A program made the translations under genes and the position numbers. The notes beneath the pieces are model-generated. The model was given only the letters and a program-made list of their open reading frames with translations, did not search any database and had not been told where the DNA came from. Below are positions 27,597-35,192 of a stretch of 64,000 bases of DNA, in pieces. Origin of the DNA: Bin75 sp965200435 (GTDB lineage: Bacteria > Nitrospirota > Nitrospiria > Nitrospirales > UBA8639). Within the stretch, counting starts at the first letter, position 1. Each line of letters begins with the position of its first letter. The stretch covers positions 2,232,001 to 2,296,000 of the forward strand of contig OZ241337.1 of NCBI GenBank assembly GCA_965200435.1, in the 5' to 3' direction.

Positions 27597-27641
27597 GGGA
27601 ACGTACCTCGCGTTTGCATCATATCGAATGGTATTGATGGC

Positions 27642-28277
27642 CTATGGTGTTTTGTCTTTCTTGAGAATGCCGTTGATCAGGGTACGGAGATTTTCGATAA
27701 CCAGGTTCGGGACCAGCAGGTTGCCATCCAACACGACGGTCGGTGTATGTTTGACGTTGATACGTTCACCCCAGGTCCTGCTTTTTTCCAAGGCCTTGTA
27801 AGGCTCGCCACTGGCCAGTCCCTTCTCGAAGGCTTTGCCGTCCAACCCGACTTCATGAAGCAGCAGTGAACGGAGGTCTCGATCAAGCACATGGATCTTC
27901 TCTTTGTGGATTGTGCGGAATAACACCTTCTTCATCGCGGCACCTTTTCCCATCGCCCTGGCTTGTTCATACATTTCAAAAGCCGTGGTCAGTTTGCCGC
28001 GAATGACGGGAAACCCAACCAACCGCACGTCCAGTCGGTTGCCGAATTCTTTTGTCAAGCGCGAGATCACCGCTTTCTCAAAGAGATGGCAATGAGGACA
28101 ATAAAAATCGGCAAATTCCAAAAGGAGGACTTTCCCCGGGGTATGCAGAGAATGTTCCCCCTTGATGACCTGGTACTCACCCGGCAATCGTTCTGCCGCC
28201 CGGACATCCACGAACAGCAGATGGAGGAACATGATCCCACCGAAAAGAATGATGCCTCCTTTTTGCAAGACGTTCAT
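27642..28277 (-). CDS. DsbA-like periplasmic thiol-disulfide protein
   Basis: Secreted thioredoxin-fold protein. Start ATG 28277 is fixed by a strong AAAGGAG site 5 bases upstream. A hydrophobic N-terminus (IILFGGIMFLHLLFV) acts as signal or anchor. The active site is CPHC in EFADFYCPHCHLFEK (~residue 64), followed by the helical insertion and the cis-Pro loop VKHTPTVVLDG. 211 aa, typical for the DsbA/thioredoxin_4 family. It could oxidise or isomerise disulfides of envelope proteins such as LptD, but no dedicated partner (DsbB) is nearby. Confidence 0.85.
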   Translation of the reverse strand: MNVLQKGGIILFGGIMFLHLLFVDVRAAERLPGEYQVIKGEHSLHTPGKVLLLEFADFYCPHCHLFEKAVISRLTKEFGNRLDVRLVGFPVIRGKLTTAFEMYEQARAMGKGAAMKKVLFRTIHKEKIHVLDRDLRSLLLHEVGLDGKAFEKGLASGEPYKALEKSRTWGERINVKHTPTVVLDGNLLVPNLVIENLRTLINGILKKDKTP

Positions 28278-28421
28278 CGCTGCTCCTTTGCTGACTGTGA
28301 CCATCCGTTGCGCCGTTGACACGGTATCATGAGCGGTCTCGACAGGGCAAAACCGGCTGACAGGTTTCCGGGCAGAGTCTGTCCGCGGCGTGATTCGGGG
28401 ATCGAAGCGTCGAAGGCAGGC

Positions 28422-28450
28422 TTGGGAACGTGCCGTGCCTTTGCTACAAT
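28422..28450 (+). promoter_or_regulatory. Candidate promoter for the cupin gene
   Basis: TTGGGA (28422-28427), 17-base spacer, TACAAT (28445-28450), 51 bases before the cupin start. Confidence 0.45.
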
Positions 28451-28501
28451 GGATGCTTTGACGAATTTACCAAACGAGTCAGCAGGGGAGGTCAGTTGAG
28501 A

Positions 28502-28822
28502 ATGAAGGTCATCAGCTTAGCGGATTTTCAGGAATGTTCCAGTGAAAAGATAAAAAAACATCACGTGTTCGAAACCCCTCGATTCTTTTGCGACGTCTAC
28601 TGTTTTGAACCGGATCAAGTGCAGAAAGGACACGTTCATGCCAACGAAGATAAAGTGTACCTCGTGTTGGAAGGGCAGGGGACCTTTCGCGTCGGCGATC
28701 AGGAACACGTCCTGGGGCCCGGTCAGGGGACGTTGGCTCCGGCCGGGGAAGAGCATGCCGTCATCAATCATTCTGGTGCCAAGCTGCGGGTACTCGTCTT
28801 TATGGCTCCTAATCCTTCGTAA
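28502..28822 (+). CDS. Small cupin-domain protein
   Basis: Single-domain cupin of 106 aa. Cupin motif 1 is visible as KGHVHANEDKVYLVLEGQG (metal-ligand His, His, Glu) and motif 2 as PAGEEHAVINHSG (His). Start ATG 28502 follows GGGGAGG by 10 bases; the frame is open further upstream, but that part lacks cupin similarity. Cupins of this type bind a metal and serve as small enzymes or sensors; substrate unknown. It is monocistronic, with its own candidate promoter, and converges on the DUF4340 gene. Confidence 0.82.
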   Translation: MKVISLADFQECSSEKIKKHHVFETPRFFCDVYCFEPDQVQKGHVHANEDKVYLVLEGQGTFRVGDQEHVLGPGQGTLAPAGEEHAVINHSGAKLRVLVFMAPNPS

Positions 28823-28900
28823 CCGGCCGTCGTTTGCATGATTGCGTGCTTCGCCGTAACGGGCATGTCGTCGATGCCATGTCCCCTTTTGTATGTCCTG

Positions 28901-30262
28901 CTATTGGCCCAGGAGGGCCTGAGGGGAAGGAATCTGGTTGAGGATCAGGGAGCGGGTCTGGTAGATGCCGGGCAACTCGGCTCCTGTGGAATAGACCAAG
29001 CCTTTCTCGCGCGTTCCCAAGGTCAGGTGTCCGCGGGGCCGGCCTTTTTGGTCAATGCCTGCGATTTCAACGGTGGGCGGCATGAGGCCGTATTCCCCGG
29101 GATTGTTTTTTGTGTCACTGACGGGCAGTTCCGCGGGAAGATCGACGAGACGGCTGACGAACAATTTGACTTGCTGCTGGTCGATCTGTTCGGTCTCCTT
29201 CCCTTCAAGGTACCATTCCCCGTGCTGTTGAATCAGCGTGTACTGTGCATCACCGGTTTTGACGGTCAAGAGCGCGATCTCCCCGGCCTCCATGCCGAAT
29301 AAGCGTTTGTCCTGCAGGTGAAAGATGTCACTGGGTAACTCTTCAAGTACGCGGGCCGGTATCCGATAGATGGGGTCTTGTGAGGACGTGACGGCGTACG
29401 CGTCTTGACCTGACGTAAAGAACGCGACGTGATGGCCTTGTTGCTTCGTCTGTACGGTGGCCGTCAACGACGGGACCCCGAGTTTGTTCAGGAGAACCTC
29501 CTTCTCGGTCTGCGAATCGATGAACCCCGCCGCTGTCAGATCTTCGAGCATCATCAACAGAATGCCAACGGCGGTTTTATCGGCCGGGGCATTTGCCGGA
29601 GACGTGAAGTTCCACGTGGCAACAGGGCCATGGAACCCGGCTCCACGCTGGAGTGTGAGGGTTTGGCTTGGTGTCCGCAGTTGGATGCGTTCGGCCTGTG
29701 TCCGGTCAAAGAAGAGGATCGTCTTCAGGCGAAAGGTCTCCAGCGTTTTTGCCCGAAAATCTCCGACCATGAGCGTCGTCAGCAGAATCTTCCGGTCCGA
29801 TCCCCGTCGAGCATACAGGGTGGATGAGAGGGGCCCCGTGTTCCCTAGGGCCAGTGACTCCCGGTAGTCCCGCGTCGTCAGGTCGATGGTCACGTAGGGT
29901 ACGTGCAATCCGTATTGTTCGGCGACAGCCTCCTTCTCCGCTCTTTCTTCTTGAATGACGCGAGAGACTTTTCCGATCTCCAGGGCACGCAGTACGCTTT
30001 CAATTGCACGGGCGTCCCCCCGGGCCTCAACCGGTTCGACGATTTGCCAACGATTCCGTTCGTCACGCTCCATCAGAATCCGTTCGGTTCGCGTGGCATA
30101 CGCCATGCGTGTGACGTCCCGGTAATCGAAAGGTAGAAGCCGTTGCGTTTCGATTCGTTGAAGAGCTTGGTTTTTCATGGTGGGAACTTCGATGGTATAG
30201 ACGTATACCCCAAGCCCTGCAAAAATGAGCGCGAGGAGTAAGGTGGTTCGATAGGGCGTCAT
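28901..30262 (-). CDS. DUF4340 domain protein of the Gld-type ABC cluster
   Basis: Membrane-anchored extracytoplasmic protein with one N-terminal helix (TTLLLALIFAGLGVYVYTI) and a long soluble region of DUF4340 repeats (LPFDYRDVTRMAYAT..., FRLKTILFFDR...). Start ATG 30262 lies just after the GldG-like stop; an in-frame GTG at 30295 would overlap it. 453 aa. DUF4340 proteins commonly follow GldG-like genes and are thought to work with that ABC system; the function is not established. Confidence 0.82.
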   Translation of the reverse strand: MTPYRTTLLLALIFAGLGVYVYTIEVPTMKNQALQRIETQRLLPFDYRDVTRMAYATRTERILMERDERNRWQIVEPVEARGDARAIESVLRALEIGKVSRVIQEERAEKEAVAEQYGLHVPYVTIDLTTRDYRESLALGNTGPLSSTLYARRGSDRKILLTTLMVGDFRAKTLETFRLKTILFFDRTQAERIQLRTPSQTLTLQRGAGFHGPVATWNFTSPANAPADKTAVGILLMMLEDLTAAGFIDSQTEKEVLLNKLGVPSLTATVQTKQQGHHVAFFTSGQDAYAVTSSQDPIYRIPARVLEELPSDIFHLQDKRLFGMEAGEIALLTVKTGDAQYTLIQQHGEWYLEGKETEQIDQQQVKLFVSRLVDLPAELPVSDTKNNPGEYGLMPPTVEIAGIDQKGRPRGHLTLGTREKGLVYSTGAELPGIYQTRSLILNQIPSPQALLGQ

Positions 30263-30270
30263 GGAATTGA

Positions 30271-31800
30271 TCAGAGGCGGCTTCGTCGTCGCCACACCGT
30301 TAGACCCGCCAAGAGGAGCAGGAATGGAACCGAAAAGACTTGTACGGCAAACAGCATGTGTTCCTGGGTGGGATTCGGAATGAACGGTGGGAATGCCGAT
30401 TCCTTGGGGCTGACCGAAATCAACGCGTCCTCATCCGCCAACCAGGCGACGGTATTGAATAAGAAATCGGTATTCCCTGGAAACTGCAAATAGGTGTTGC
30501 TGGCAAACGCCGAATTTCCGACGATCACCAACGCCGGTTGAATTGTTGAATCCGCATCGTTGCGTTTTCGGCCCAAGGCGCCGGCGAGTGTAAACGGGCC
30601 CTTTCTGTCTGCCCCTTCTTCAAATTCCGGAGTGGTCCGGTCAAAGTTTGTTTCGGCCCAGCTTTGTTCCGACGATTGCAAAAGAGGCGTGAAATCCAGA
30701 TCGGTACCTGGGGGTGGGTCAAACGATATCGGTTGCAGGACGGGCAGCAAAATCGGAGTGGTGAAGCCTTTGGTAATCCTATGGTCGGTAAATCGACGGA
30801 CGAGTAAGGCCGTTGGGCTGCCTTGGGCCACGCGGTCCTCGGGATCGACGACGATCCCGGGTCCGAGCGTCAGCCCCCATTGGGAGATCCTTTCCTCGAG
30901 GCCGCTCAATGTTTGCGGATCGAGTAGCAACAGGAGTCGGCCACCATCGCCCACGAAGTTCATGATGCGGGTCAAGTCTTCCCGTTGAATGGCGTCCCGA
31001 GGCCCGGGAATGATGAGGGTGTCGGTATGATCGAGCAGGGTCGGGTCGTTCCGGAGAGCCCCTCGCGCGACCCGGTACCCTTGTGCTTCGAGATTTTTCC
31101 GGGCCATGGATAGCCCGCCTTGTTTCTGGTCTGTGATTTGACGTTCACCATGGCCCTCCAGAAAGACGAGGCGCTTGGATTGCTCTTTCGTGACACGGAT
31201 CAAGGCGCTCGTCAGGTTCGATTCACTGGGTTTGGACACGTGTACGGTCTGTTCGCCGCTTTCAAAAACGGCCGTATCGATTCTGGAAATCTCATATTCG
31301 CGAGCCAAGCCCGGTTCTTTTTCGGGATCGACATAGGTCGCGGAGATTTTCGGGGCTGCATGGACGTATCCCTCCAACAGATCACGATAGGTCCGAAACC
31401 CGGGACTTCGCTCATGAGCAAACACCAGGACCCGGACATCTTGTTTGAGTTGTCCGAGCACTTGCAGGGTTTGTGGGGCCAATGAAAAGTGTTGCGTTTC
31501 GGATAGATCCCACCGGCCACCGTGTCGGATGGTCAAAAAATTGATGATGGTCAGAATGCCGGCCATAAGGAAGATGGCCAGGATCCCGTTCAATCCGAGT
31601 CGCGTTGCCCGTGATCCGGAGAAGGTTTTGAGTCGGTTCCAGTTCCCTGCGAAGTAGAGAAGAAGGCACAGTAACGCGATCCCTTCCAACAGGACGATCG
31701 TACTTGACCGGCCGGAGTCAATTTGGGAAAGGATGAGCCCTCCGAATCCCAATCCGACTCCGAGCATGCCCAGAACGGGTAACAGGTGTTTTATGACCAT
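30271..31800 (-). CDS. GldG-like ABC transport auxiliary membrane protein
   Basis: 509-aa protein with N-terminal helices (residues ~7-25, 35-52, 68-90), an extracytoplasmic ABC_transp_aux/GldG domain (LFLEGHGER-type: LVFLEGHGERQITD; LIIPGPRDAI; GGRLLLLLDPQT) and a C-terminal helix followed by a basic tail (WRRRSRL). It overlaps the upstream permease by 10 bases. Homologues are GldG of gliding Bacteroidetes, but such clusters are widespread in non-gliding bacteria, so gliding should not be assumed. Confidence 0.85.
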   Translation of the reverse strand: MVIKHLLPVLGMLGVGLGFGGLILSQIDSGRSSTIVLLEGIALLCLLLYFAGNWNRLKTFSGSRATRLGLNGILAIFLMAGILTIINFLTIRHGGRWDLSETQHFSLAPQTLQVLGQLKQDVRVLVFAHERSPGFRTYRDLLEGYVHAAPKISATYVDPEKEPGLAREYEISRIDTAVFESGEQTVHVSKPSESNLTSALIRVTKEQSKRLVFLEGHGERQITDQKQGGLSMARKNLEAQGYRVARGALRNDPTLLDHTDTLIIPGPRDAIQREDLTRIMNFVGDGGRLLLLLDPQTLSGLEERISQWGLTLGPGIVVDPEDRVAQGSPTALLVRRFTDHRITKGFTTPILLPVLQPISFDPPPGTDLDFTPLLQSSEQSWAETNFDRTTPEFEEGADRKGPFTLAGALGRKRNDADSTIQPALVIVGNSAFASNTYLQFPGNTDFLFNTVAWLADEDALISVSPKESAFPPFIPNPTQEHMLFAVQVFSVPFLLLLAGLTVWRRRSRL

Positions 31801-32561
31801 CGGTGTGAATCAACGACTCGATGTGCAATGAATAACGTCAGCACAATACCGGACAGGTAATACACCACGTCTTTGGCCTCCAAGAGGCCGCGAACGAGCC
31901 GGTCGTAGTGTTCGCTGAAGGACAAATAGGAGAGGACGTTTCCGATCGTGGTGTCGCCTAATAATGCACCTAATCCCCCGAACAACCAGATGAGCAGAAT
32001 TATGCCGAAACTCAGAAACGCTGCGACGACCTGATTGTCCGTCGTGGCGGAGGCTAGGAGACCACAGGCCAGGAATAAGCCGCCCTGTAACGCCAAGGCC
32101 AGGTACCCGGTCAGGATGGGGTTCCACTGAAAGCTGCTGTAGAAGGACAGGAGGATGGGCGTCAGGCTCGTCAGGGAGAGCAGCCCCACATAGATTAGGA
32201 GTACACTCATGTATTTGGCCGAAATCAGTTCGTTGATACCGACGGGAGAGGTGAGCAGGAGTTCAAGCGTCTGCAATTTCCGTTCTTCCGCAAACAATCG
32301 CATCGTCAGGATTGGGAGGAGAAACATAAGGACGAAATCCAAATTGTAAAATAGTGACCGGAAGACCAACTCATTCAGGTTCAGTTGGGCGTAGGTATTT
32401 TGAATCTGCAGGAAGCGAACCGCTTGCTGGCCGGCATTCACCGCCATCAGGTGCGCAATCAAACCGGAGATAAACAAAAAGATCGCTCCGACGACGTAGA
32501 GAACAGGTGAGACGAAAAAACACCGTAATTCTTTAGCGAGTATGGTCTGGAACGGCGTCAT
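31791..32561 (-). CDS. ABC-2 type permease (GldF-like)
   Basis: 256-aa integral membrane protein with about six helices. It starts TPFQTILAKELRCFFVSPVLYVVG and contains the conserved RLFAEERKLQTLELLLTSP segment typical of ABC-2 permeases next to GldG. ATGA overlap with the ATPase gene shows tight coupling. It forms the membrane channel of the ATPase-permease-GldG-DUF4340 set. Confidence 0.9.
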   Translation of the reverse strand: MTPFQTILAKELRCFFVSPVLYVVGAIFLFISGLIAHLMAVNAGQQAVRFLQIQNTYAQLNLNELVFRSLFYNLDFVLMFLLPILTMRLFAEERKLQTLELLLTSPVGINELISAKYMSVLLIYVGLLSLTSLTPILLSFYSSFQWNPILTGYLALALQGGLFLACGLLASATTDNQVVAAFLSFGIILLIWLFGGLGALLGDTTIGNVLSYLSFSEHYDRLVRGLLEAKDVVYYLSGIVLTLFIAHRVVDSHRWS

Positions 32562-33553
32562 GCGTTCGGCTGCTCACTCCGGCTTGATTGCCTCACTGAA
32601 TCGAGATCGTTGCGTTCATCCATCTCGGTCTCCTCATGGTGGGTGAGTTGAAGAAACACCTCTTCCAAGGAAAGGGAAAGGGGTTTGAGTTCGAGCAGTC
32701 CGTACCCCTGGCTCACGACGAATTGCGAGAGCGTTTCGCGGAGGTCCTGCCCCAGTTGACAATCAATGATGCAGGTGTTGGGGGCATCGGTCGGCAGGAT
32801 GTTGAGCACGCCGGGAAGCGTTCCGAGACGCTCCAGCCAGTCAGGTCGGGGCTGTTTGACGGTGAGGCTCATTTTTTCGGATTGACGCAACCGTCTGGAC
32901 AGCCGGTCGGGTGTATCCTCTGCCACAATGCGGCCCCGGTGAATAATCACGACGCGATCACAGGTTGCCATGGCTTCGGGGAGAATATGGGTGCTGAGGA
33001 TGATGGTATGGGATCCGGCAAGACTCTTGATGAGCCCGCGTATCTCGATGATCTGTTTGGGATCGAGCCCCACGGTAGGTTCGTCCAGGATCAACACGGG
33101 CGGATCGTGAATGAGGGCCTGGGCCAGACCAACCCGCTGGCGATACCCCCTGGACAGATGACCGATGACACGGTGATGCACGGAGCCCAGTCCCACCTGA
33201 TCGATGACGCAGGATTTTCGTGAAGCTAATTGCTGGGGCGCCAATCTTTTCAATTGACCGACGAACGTCAAATATTCATCAACGGTAAGTTCCGGGTAGA
33301 GCGGTGGGGTTTCGGGTAAGTAGCCCAGGTGCCGTTTGACTTCCATAGGTTGTTCCAGACAATCAAATCCTGCAACGTTTGCTCTTCCTTCACTTTGGGG
33401 CATAAAACAGGCTAAGATGCGCATCGTTGTGGTTTTCCCTGCCCCATTCGGACCCAGGAACGCCAGGATTTCGCCCTTCCTGACGTGAAAGGTCACATCA
33501 TTGAGCGCCGTGCGACGTCGGTAGTGTTTCGAGACGTGTTGTACGATGATCAT
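32558..33553 (-). CDS. ABC transporter ATP-binding protein (GldA-like)
   Basis: Cytoplasmic ATPase of the cluster. Start ATG 33553 (MIIVQHVSKHYRRR) is the family-typical start; an upstream extension to 33595 is open but unlike the family. Walker A FLGPNGAGKTTTMRIL, signature LSRGYRQRVGLAQAL, Walker B PVLILDEPTVGLDP, and the switch STHILPEA. The C-terminal ~90 residues form an extra regulatory domain. 331 aa. First gene of the four-gene unit. Confidence 0.92.
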   Translation of the reverse strand: MIIVQHVSKHYRRRTALNDVTFHVRKGEILAFLGPNGAGKTTTMRILACFMPQSEGRANVAGFDCLEQPMEVKRHLGYLPETPPLYPELTVDEYLTFVGQLKRLAPQQLASRKSCVIDQVGLGSVHHRVIGHLSRGYRQRVGLAQALIHDPPVLILDEPTVGLDPKQIIEIRGLIKSLAGSHTIILSTHILPEAMATCDRVVIIHRGRIVAEDTPDRLSRRLRQSEKMSLTVKQPRPDWLERLGTLPGVLNILPTDAPNTCIIDCQLGQDLRETLSQFVVSQGYGLLELKPLSLSLEEVFLQLTHHEETEMDERNDLDSVRQSSRSEQPNA

Positions 33554-33721
33554 GAAACCACAGACAGGAAAGAGCGGGGTATTTCCCGGGACCAAACATC
33601 AATTTTGTCGAGTGTCGGGATTCGAGTCACGGCAAGGGATGAAAGCATACCCGCCGGACATCTGTTCGTCAAGGTGAACCAAAAACCGGCGAGGAATAAG
33701 AAATAATACGTGATTTTTGGG

Positions 33722-33750
33722 TTGACAAGTTGGATGGAATATTTTTTAAT
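33722..33750 (+). promoter_or_regulatory. Promoter upstream of the pal-like gene
   Basis: TTGACA (33722-33727), 17-base spacer, TTTAAT (33745-33750), in an AT-rich stretch of the 346-base gap between the ATPase and pal. It implies a leader of about 140 bases. Nothing else was recognised in this gap. Confidence 0.6.
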
Positions 33751-33899
33751 GAACAAGTTTCCTGTTCTTGGGATACTTCCAGTTAGTACCAATCCCCTTT
33801 TTCAGTTCAGTCGTGCAAAAATACATGAAAGACCGGTCATTTAGGGCACCTCTAGACATTTGTGCCGGTGAAGAGAGTCAGATGAAAGGAGCGTCCGGT

Positions 33900-35069
33900 A
33901 TGGTAACGGTGAGGGATTTCGCGGCCTTTATTGTTATTGGCATGTGTTTTCTTCTGGTGACGTTGTCGGCATGTGAGTCATCGAGACATGCTGAAATAAT
34001 GAGCGCGGAAGATGTATTACGTGCCAAGGCTGAAACGGGACCCGTTCCTGCTCCCGAGACAGAAAGTGCGCAAGCCGATATCCCATCCGAGAAAAAACCC
34101 ATCGAGTCAGCCGGTTTGTCAGAATCAGTTTCCTCTGCTCCGGAACCTCCACCCGGTGCGGCACCGCCTCCCATCGAGGAGGAGCCGATAGTTGAGCCGG
34201 CGCCAGCCGCGCCGGAGTCGGCGCCAGCCGCACCGGAGCCGGTACCAGCCGCGCCGGAGTCGGCGCCAGCCGCGCCGGAGTCGGCGCCAGCCGCACCGGA
34301 GTCGGCGCCAGCCGCACCGGAGTCGGCGCCAGCCGCACCGGAGTCGGCACCAGCCGCGCCGGAGCCGGCACCAGCCGCGCCGGAGCCGGTACCAGCCGCG
34401 CCGGAGTCGGCGCCAGCCGCACCGGAGTCGGCGCCAGCCGCACCGGAGCCGGCACCAGCCGCGCCGGAGCCGGCACCAGTAGCGCCGGAGCCGGTACCAG
34501 TAGCACCGGAGCCGGTACCAGTAGCGCCGGAGCCGGTACCAGTAGCACCGGAGCCGGTACCAGTAGCGCCGGAGCCGGTACCAGTAGCGCCGGAGCCAGC
34601 ACCAGCAGCGCCGGAGCCGGTTGTTGAGGAGTCCGTGGCCGAACCTGAGCCGGAGCTTGCCAAGCTTGAGCTGTCCGATTTCGTTCCCGAGGCATCTGTT
34701 GAAGACAAGCGTGTGGATCCCGTGCCGGTGAAGAAATCAGGCCTGCATGATGTTTTCTTCGAGTTTGATAAATCTACGATTCATCCTGATGACTTCCCCG
34801 TGTTGGAAAAGAACGCCACCCTTCTCAAAGGTACGTATAAAGATTCTGGCGTGCTGATCGAAGGACACTGTGACGAACGTGGAACGGTGGTGTACAACCT
34901 GGAATTAGGGAAACGCCGGGCTCAAGCCGTGAAAGATTATCTGCTTGATTTGGGAATCGAAGAATCCAGAATTCAAATTGTCAGCTACGGGAAAGAAAAA
35001 CCATTTTGCAAGGAATCCAAGCCGAATTGCTGGAAACAGAATCGACGCGGACATTTTGTGCGGCAATAG
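33900..35069 (+). CDS. Pal/OmpA-type peptidoglycan-binding lipoprotein with heptapeptide repeats
   Basis: Predicted outer-membrane lipoprotein bridging to peptidoglycan. ATG 33900 is set by AAAGGAG 7 bases upstream. The leader ends in a good lipobox LSAC (Cys ~24 in the mature start). A Pro/Ala/Glu linker (~residues 45-240) contains 20 tandem seven-residue units. The C-terminal OmpA domain has VFFEFDKSTIHPDD, IEGHCDERGTVVYNLELGKRRA and SYGKEKP. 389 aa, about twice a normal Pal because of the linker, which could span the periplasm. TolB/TolA genes are not adjacent. The OmpA domain is certain; calling it the functional Pal is inference. Confidence 0.88.
   Translation: MVTVRDFAAFIVIGMCFLLVTLSACESSRHAEIMSAEDVLRAKAETGPVPAPETESAQADIPSEKKPIESAGLSESVSSAPEPPPGAAPPPIEEEPIVEPAPAAPESAPAAPEPVPAAPESAPAAPESAPAAPESAPAAPESAPAAPESAPAAPEPAPAAPEPVPAAPESAPAAPESAPAAPEPAPAAPEPAPVAPEPVPVAPEPVPVAPEPVPVAPEPVPVAPEPVPVAPEPAPAAPEPVVEESVAEPEPELAKLELSDFVPEASVEDKRVDPVPVKKSGLHDVFFEFDKSTIHPDDFPVLEKNATLLKGTYKDSGVLIEGHCDERGTVVYNLELGKRRAQAVKDYLLDLGIEESRIQIVSYGKEKPFCKESKPNCWKQNRRGHFVRQ
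34197..34616 (+). repeat. 20 x 21-bp coding tandem repeat
   Basis: Twenty in-frame 21-bp units encode PAPAAPE, SAPAAPE, PVPAAPE or PVPVAPE. The first part is dominated by SAPAAPE units with GCC alanine codons. The last part is a block of five PVPVAPE units using GTA. Such blocks point to recent duplication by slippage or recombination, and copy number probably varies between strains. Confidence 0.95.
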
Positions 35070-35118
35070 AGTAGGTGGCATCCCTGGTGAAAGCCCGTGA
35101 TGCCGCTGCATATGGCAT

Positions 35119-35144
35119 GTCCCCGTCCGAGCGAGGATGGGGAC
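35119..35144. terminator. Hairpin between convergent pal and acs
   Basis: GTCCCCGTCC and GGATGGGGAC form a 10-bp stem (one wobble) around a 6-base loop. It lacks a T-run on either strand, so a terminator role is only suggested by its place between two converging genes. Confidence 0.35.
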
Positions 35145-35192
35145 GTGACGACAATTGAGCGAGGTTCTCCTTCTTCTCCCCCCGCCTTCTGT

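Noticed and set aside
34197..34616. Regular short repeat resembling a CRISPR array
   Set aside because: Units are contiguous 21-bp coding repeats in frame with no spacers; no cas genes.
33878..34708. Long minus-strand frames over the pal repeat (Gly/Ala/Ser- or Leu/Val/Pro-rich)
   Set aside because: Low-complexity shadow of the 21-bp repeat; no ribosome binding site, and the plus strand holds a clear lipoprotein.
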